The notes under the pieces are model-generated. The model ran no database searches, was not told the origin of the DNA, and was given only the letters and a program-made list of their open reading frames with translations. From NCBI GenBank assembly GCA_000620545.1, contig JIBA01000012.1:595448-659447 (forward strand): a DNA stretch of 64,000 nucleotides, written 5' to 3'. The stretch's first letter is position 1, and each line of letters begins with the position of its first letter. This document shows positions 60,965 to 64,000 of the stretch, piece by piece. The translations under genes were made by a program, and so were the position numbers. Origin of the DNA: Intrasporangiaceae bacterium URHB0013. Lineage in GTDB: Bacteria > Actinomycetota > Actinomycetes > Actinomycetales > Dermatophilaceae.

Positions 60965-63415
60965 TCACGCGGGTGTTCGCTGCAGCTCCTGGGTGCGGAG
61001 GCGGAGCGCGTTGCCGATGACGCTGACGGAGGAGAGCGCCATCGCGGCTGCGGCGATCATGGGTGAGAGCAGCAGGCCGAAGGCCGGATAGAGCACGCCG
61101 GCCGCCAGGGGGATGCCGGCAGCGTTGTAGACGAAGGCGAACACGAGGTTCTGACGGATGTTCGACATGGTGCCCCCGGAAAGGGCGCGGGCCCTGACGA
61201 TGCCTGTCAGGTCGCCCTTGAGCAGGGTCACCCCGGCGCTCTCGATGGCGACGTCCGTGCCGGTGCTCATTGCGATGCCGACATCGGCTGCGGTCAAGGC
61301 CGGTGCGTCGTTGACCCCGTCGCCGGCCATGGCGACGACGCGGCCCTCTGCTCGCAGCGCCTTGACGACGTCGCTCTTGTGGTCGGGAAGGACCTCGGCC
61401 TCGACGCGCTCGATGCCCAGGCTGCGGGCGACGGCGCGGGCGGTGACCTGGTTGTCGCCGGTGAGCATGACGACCTCGATGCCGTCGTCGCGCAGGGTCT
61501 TCAGGGCGGCGGGCGTGGTGTCCTTGACGGGGTCGGCGATGGCGAGCGCTCCAGCGACGAGGCCGTCGACGGCGACGTACACGGCGCTGGCGCCGTCGGT
61601 GCGTAGCCGGTCCGCTTCGATGTCCATCGTGCCGGTGTCGACGCCTTCCCCGGAGAGGAACGTCTTGCTGCCCACCAGAACCCGTCGTCCCTCGACAGTG
61701 CCGGTGACGCCCTTGCCGATGGGCGCGTCGAAGTCGGTGACGTCGGGAACCTTCAGTCCTGCGGCAGTGGCGGCCCGCACGACGGCGAGTCCGAGTGGGT
61801 GCTCGCTGATGCGCTCGACGGCGGCGGCAAGGCGCAGCAGCTCGTTCTCGTCGACACCGTCCGCGGGACTGACGTGGGTGACGGACGGTCGCCCCTCGGT
61901 GAGTGTGCCGGTCTTGTCCACGACGAGCGTGTCGACCTTCTCCAGGAGCTCCAGTGCCTCCGCGTTCTTGATGAGAACGCCCAAGGAGGCGCCCCGGCCA
62001 ACGCCCACCATGATCGACACGGGCGTGGCCAGCCCGAGGGCGCACGGGCAGGCGATGATGAGGACGCTGACGGCGACAACGAATGCGTGCGCGAGCCGCG
62101 GGTCGGGGCCGACGGTGGCCCACACCAGGAACGCCGCGGCGGCGATGATGATCACGGCAGGGACGAAGAGGGCGGAGACGCGGTCGGCGAGCCGCTGGAT
62201 CGGTGCGCGGGACCGTTGTGCCTCGGCGACCATCTGCACGATGCGGGCGAGCATCGTGTCGCGTCCGACCTTCTCCGCGCGGATGATGAACGATCCGGTC
62301 TGGTTGACGGTGCCACCGATGACGGCATCGCCGATCGCCTTGGTGACCGGCATCGACTCGCCAGTGACCATGGACTCGTCCACGCTCGAGCGACCCTCGT
62401 GAACGGTCCCGTCCACGGGAAGGGACTCGCCGGGCCGCACTCGCAGGAGGTCGCCGAGCTGCACCTCCTCGAGAGGGATGTCGGCTTCGTCGCCGTCCAC
62501 GCCGATGCGGTGCGCCGTCTTGGGGGTCAGGTCGAGCAGCGCACGGATGGCGCCGGAGGTGCTCTCCCGGGCGCGCAGCTCGAGCACCTGGCCGAGCAGG
62601 ACCAGGGTCGTGATGATCGCCGCCGCCTCGAAGTAGACGGCGACCGCGCCATCCATCCGGAAAGCTTCCGGGAACACTCCGGGTGCGACGGTCGCGACGA
62701 CGCTGAACAGCCATGCCACGCCGGTGCCCATGGCGATGAGCGTGAACATGTTCAACTTCATGGTGCGGACCGAGGTCCATCCACGCTCGAAGAACGGCCA
62801 GCCGGCCCACAGCACAACAGGTGTCGCCAGCACGAACTGGGCCCAGTTGGCCGCGGTCGCGGAGATCGCGTCCTGGAGGGCGGGAATGAGCTCGCGACCC
62901 ATCGACAGCACCAGCACGGGGATGCTGAGGACCACGGCGACCCAGAACCGTCGCGTCATGTCAGCGAGCTCGGGGTTGGGGCCGGTTGCCGCCGTCACCA
63001 TGACCGGTTCGAGGGCCATGCCGCAGATCGGGCAGGTGCCGGCGCCAGGTCGTCGGACCTCCGGGTGCATCGGGCACGTCCACTCCGAGACCTCACCGAC
63101 CGGAACCGCAGGCCCGAGGGCCGGCCCGTGAGCTGCCTGGTCGGCAGTGCCCCCGCGGTGGTGGGCATGGTGGTGACCATGGACGCCGTGGTCACGCATG
63201 CCGTGGCCTGTCCCGCTGGACGGGTGCGCCGGGGCGTTCACGTAGGCGCCCGGGTCCGCTTGGAACGCGGCCTTGCAACCCGCGGAGCAGAAGTAGTGGT
63301 CGTGCCCGTCCAACTCCAGGTGGTGCTCGCTGGTGGCGGGGTCGACGTCCATGCCGCAGACCGGGTCCTTCACGAGCGAGGTCGTCGAGGCCGAGTGTTC
63401 GCTGTGCGTGTCCAT
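60965..63415 (-). CDS. Copper-translocating P1B-type ATPase with YHS and heavy-metal-binding N-terminus
   Basis: An 816-residue P-type ATPase that should export Cu(I). The N-terminus carries a YHS domain ([29 protein letters not shown]), a His-rich stretch ([11 protein letters not shown]) and a heavy-metal-binding motif ([22 protein letters not shown]). The transport core has the CPC motif ([11 protein letters not shown], near residue 455), phosphorylation Asp500 (DKTGTLTEG), an HPLG motif ([10 protein letters not shown]) and TGDNQ plus [12 protein letters not shown]. It lacks N-terminal HMA domains. The upstream CsoR-like operator shows copper regulation. Confidence 0.95.
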   Translation of the reverse strand: MDTHSEHSASTTSLVKDPVCGMDVDPATSEHHLELDGHDHYFCSAGCKAAFQADPGAYVNAPAHPSSGTGHGMRDHGVHGHHHAHHRGGTADQAAHGPALGPAVPVGEVSEWTCPMHPEVRRPGAGTCPICGMALEPVMVTAATGPNPELADMTRRFWVAVVLSIPVLVLSMGRELIPALQDAISATAANWAQFVLATPVVLWAGWPFFERGWTSVRTMKLNMFTLIAMGTGVAWLFSVVATVAPGVFPEAFRMDGAVAVYFEAAAIITTLVLLGQVLELRARESTSGAIRALLDLTPKTAHRIGVDGDEADIPLEEVQLGDLLRVRPGESLPVDGTVHEGRSSVDESMVTGESMPVTKAIGDAVIGGTVNQTGSFIIRAEKVGRDTMLARIVQMVAEAQRSRAPIQRLADRVSALFVPAVIIIAAAAFLVWATVGPDPRLAHAFVVAVSVLIIACPCALGLATPVSIMVGVGRGASLGVLIKNAEALELLEKVDTLVVDKTGTLTEGRPSVTHVSPADGVDENELLRLAAAVERISEHPLGLAVVRAATAAGLKVPDVTDFDAPIGKGVTGTVEGRRVLVGSKTFLSGEGVDTGTMDIEADRLRTDGASAVYVAVDGLVAGALAIADPVKDTTPAALKTLRDDGIEVVMLTGDNQVTARAVARSLGIERVEAEVLPDHKSDVVKALRAEGRVVAMAGDGVNDAPALTAADVGIAMSTGTDVAIESAGVTLLKGDLTGIVRARALSGGTMSNIRQNLVFAFVYNAAGIPLAAGVLYPAFGLLLSPMIAAAAMALSSVSVIGNALRLRTQELQRTPA

Positions 63416-63421
63416 ACATCC

Positions 63422-63449
63422 AAGATACCCCTAGGGGGTATCAAGTCAA
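63422..63449 (-). promoter_or_regulatory. Copper-ATPase promoter with embedded CsoR-like operator
   Basis: On the minus strand a -35 box TTGACT (63444-63449) and a -10 box TATCTT (63422-63427) are separated by 16 bases. The palindrome atacccctagggggtat (63425-63441), the well-known CsoR operator consensus type, fills the spacer and touches the -10. The -10 is only six bases from the ATG at 63415, so the message is nearly leaderless. Repression in the absence of Cu(I) and induction by copper is expected from known CsoR systems. No csoR gene is in this window. Confidence 0.85.
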
Positions 63450-63757
63450 GCCCCCGCACAGCGCCATCCCCGCCACCTGCGGCTCGCTCGCACACAGGCT
63501 CGTGCCTGTGACGGCGTAGGGGCCGGCGAGGTTGTGGCGCTCATGGCGGTGCACGTACGCGAGGGTCGCTGGATGGAGCAGCGGGCATCGTCCGCTTCCA
63601 TGCCTCATCCGCCCCCACGGCCCGCACTGGAACGCAATGTCAGCGCCTCAGGGCACGTGAGCACCGCAAGCGACGTCATACACGTCTGTGGTGGGCCTGT
63701 AGGGCTTCGGGTGATGGTTGACGTGACTGTCTCGGTTGATCCTTGACACTCGTAACG
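63450..63757. other. 308-bp gap between the copper-ATPase promoter and the transposase end
   Basis: No gene is convincing; short frames on both strands are shadows. The right end of the adjacent IS element should fall in the last part of this stretch: the sequence after the transposase stop (ttgacactcgtaacgtcatt, 63743-63762) could be its terminal inverted repeat, but without the other end this cannot be checked. Confidence 0.4.
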
Positions 63758-64000
63758 TCATTGTGTCGTGCGGGTCTTGGTGAGGGCACCTCCTAGGGGT
63801 CGCTTGTTGCGTACCGGGCCGGTGCTGTCGCGGGTGACCGTGCGCAGCAGCTCGTTGCCGATCCAGAACTGGAGCACGTTCTCGCCGATGTGGACGTCGC
63901 AGCGTTCGCCGGCGTGGTGGCGTCCGACGGATACCTGCTGCCACGACACGCAGACGACGCCGACGGTGGACACCTTTCTGGCCACCCAGTCACCGCCCGT
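63758..64000 (-). CDS. IS481-like transposase, C-terminal end (rest outside window)
   Basis: The minus-strand frame is open from the window end to a stop at 63758, giving the last 80 residues of a protein. The segment VARKVSTVGVVCVSWQQVSVGRHHAGERCDVHI..LQFWIGNELLRTV is the C-terminal beta-rich domain characteristic of actinobacterial IS481-family (DDE, rve) transposases; the catalytic part would lie to the right. The family assignment comes from this C-terminal pattern only. Confidence 0.75.
   Translation of the reverse strand, partial: TGGDWVARKVSTVGVVCVSWQQVSVGRHHAGERCDVHIGENVLQFWIGNELLRTVTRDSTGPVRNKRPLGGALTKTRTTQ

Noticed and set aside
60252..62810. An 852-codon minus-strand frame over the copper ATPase and DinB genes
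   Set aside because: The product is extremely Arg/His/Pro-rich with no motif, while the other frames of the same DNA encode intact P-type ATPase and DinB motifs.

Overview
The window is high-GC DNA from an actinobacterium. The gene set (GuaB1-type IMP-dehydrogenase relative, DesA3-like desaturase with its reductase, SigE-family sigma factors, AddAB-like helicase-nuclease pair, PucR regulator) and the GGCATAC heptamer enriched in the right two thirds suggest an Intrasporangiaceae/Dermatophilaceae-like (Janibacter-type) chromosome. That placement is an inference; there is no rRNA or other phylogenetic marker here.

Positions 1 to about 19.9 kb are an accessory island. It opens with the C-terminal helicase part of a TraA/TrwC-type conjugative relaxase, then an internally deleted IS256-family element with intact 8-bp target duplications. 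The main cargo is a tightly packed seven-gene cluster at 3.06-11.07 kb: C5-cytosine methyltransferase, Vsr-like endonuclease, a small unknown protein, a MORC/MutL-like GHKL ATPase, an Mrr-nuclease/SF2-helicase fusion, a second unknown protein, and a protein starting with a sigma-70 region-4-like HTH. I read it as a MORC-ATPase restriction-modification/defence system with accessory subunits of unknown function. From 11 to 19.6 kb the island holds small, mostly unrecognised genes (a cREC-type receiver protein, an HTH protein, zinc-ribbon proteins, a divergent pair of unknowns) and a frameshifted HNH endonuclease gene.

From about 19.9 to 60.2 kb the DNA looks like chromosomal backbone: an AddA/AddB-like helicase-nuclease pair, tRNA-Phe, YceI, a zinc metallopeptidase, guaB1, a HAD phosphatase-desaturase-ferredoxin reductase operon divergent from a PucR regulator, a hydroxyacid dehydrogenase, tRNA-Asp and tRNA-Glu, a PHP protein, a sigma/membrane-protein pair, a Nudix hydrolase, two O6-alkylguanine-DNA alkyltransferases (one overlapping a sigma factor gene, one overlapping a cation-efflux gene), CsbD and phosphoketolase.

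At 46.4-58.8 kb lies a catabolic locus. A leftward operon carries a DUF1537 acid-sugar kinase, a PdxA2-type 4-phosphate dehydrogenase and a DeoR regulator. A divergent rightward operon carries a five-gene oligopeptide-type ABC transporter, an aldo/keto reductase, an HpcH/HpaI aldolase, a BNR-repeat (sialidase-fold) protein and an SDR oxidoreductase. A 19-bp palindrome lies in the shared promoter region. Together they probably import and break down an unidentified acidic sugar or its conjugate.

A thiolase gene ends the backbone. At 60.19 kb an isolated tRNA 3' half looks like an attachment-site scar. To its right are a DinB-like gene and a copper-type P1B-ATPase with a CsoR-like operator inside its promoter, then the 3' end of an IS481-like transposase running off the window. 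I interpret this as the left end of a second, tRNA-integrated island.
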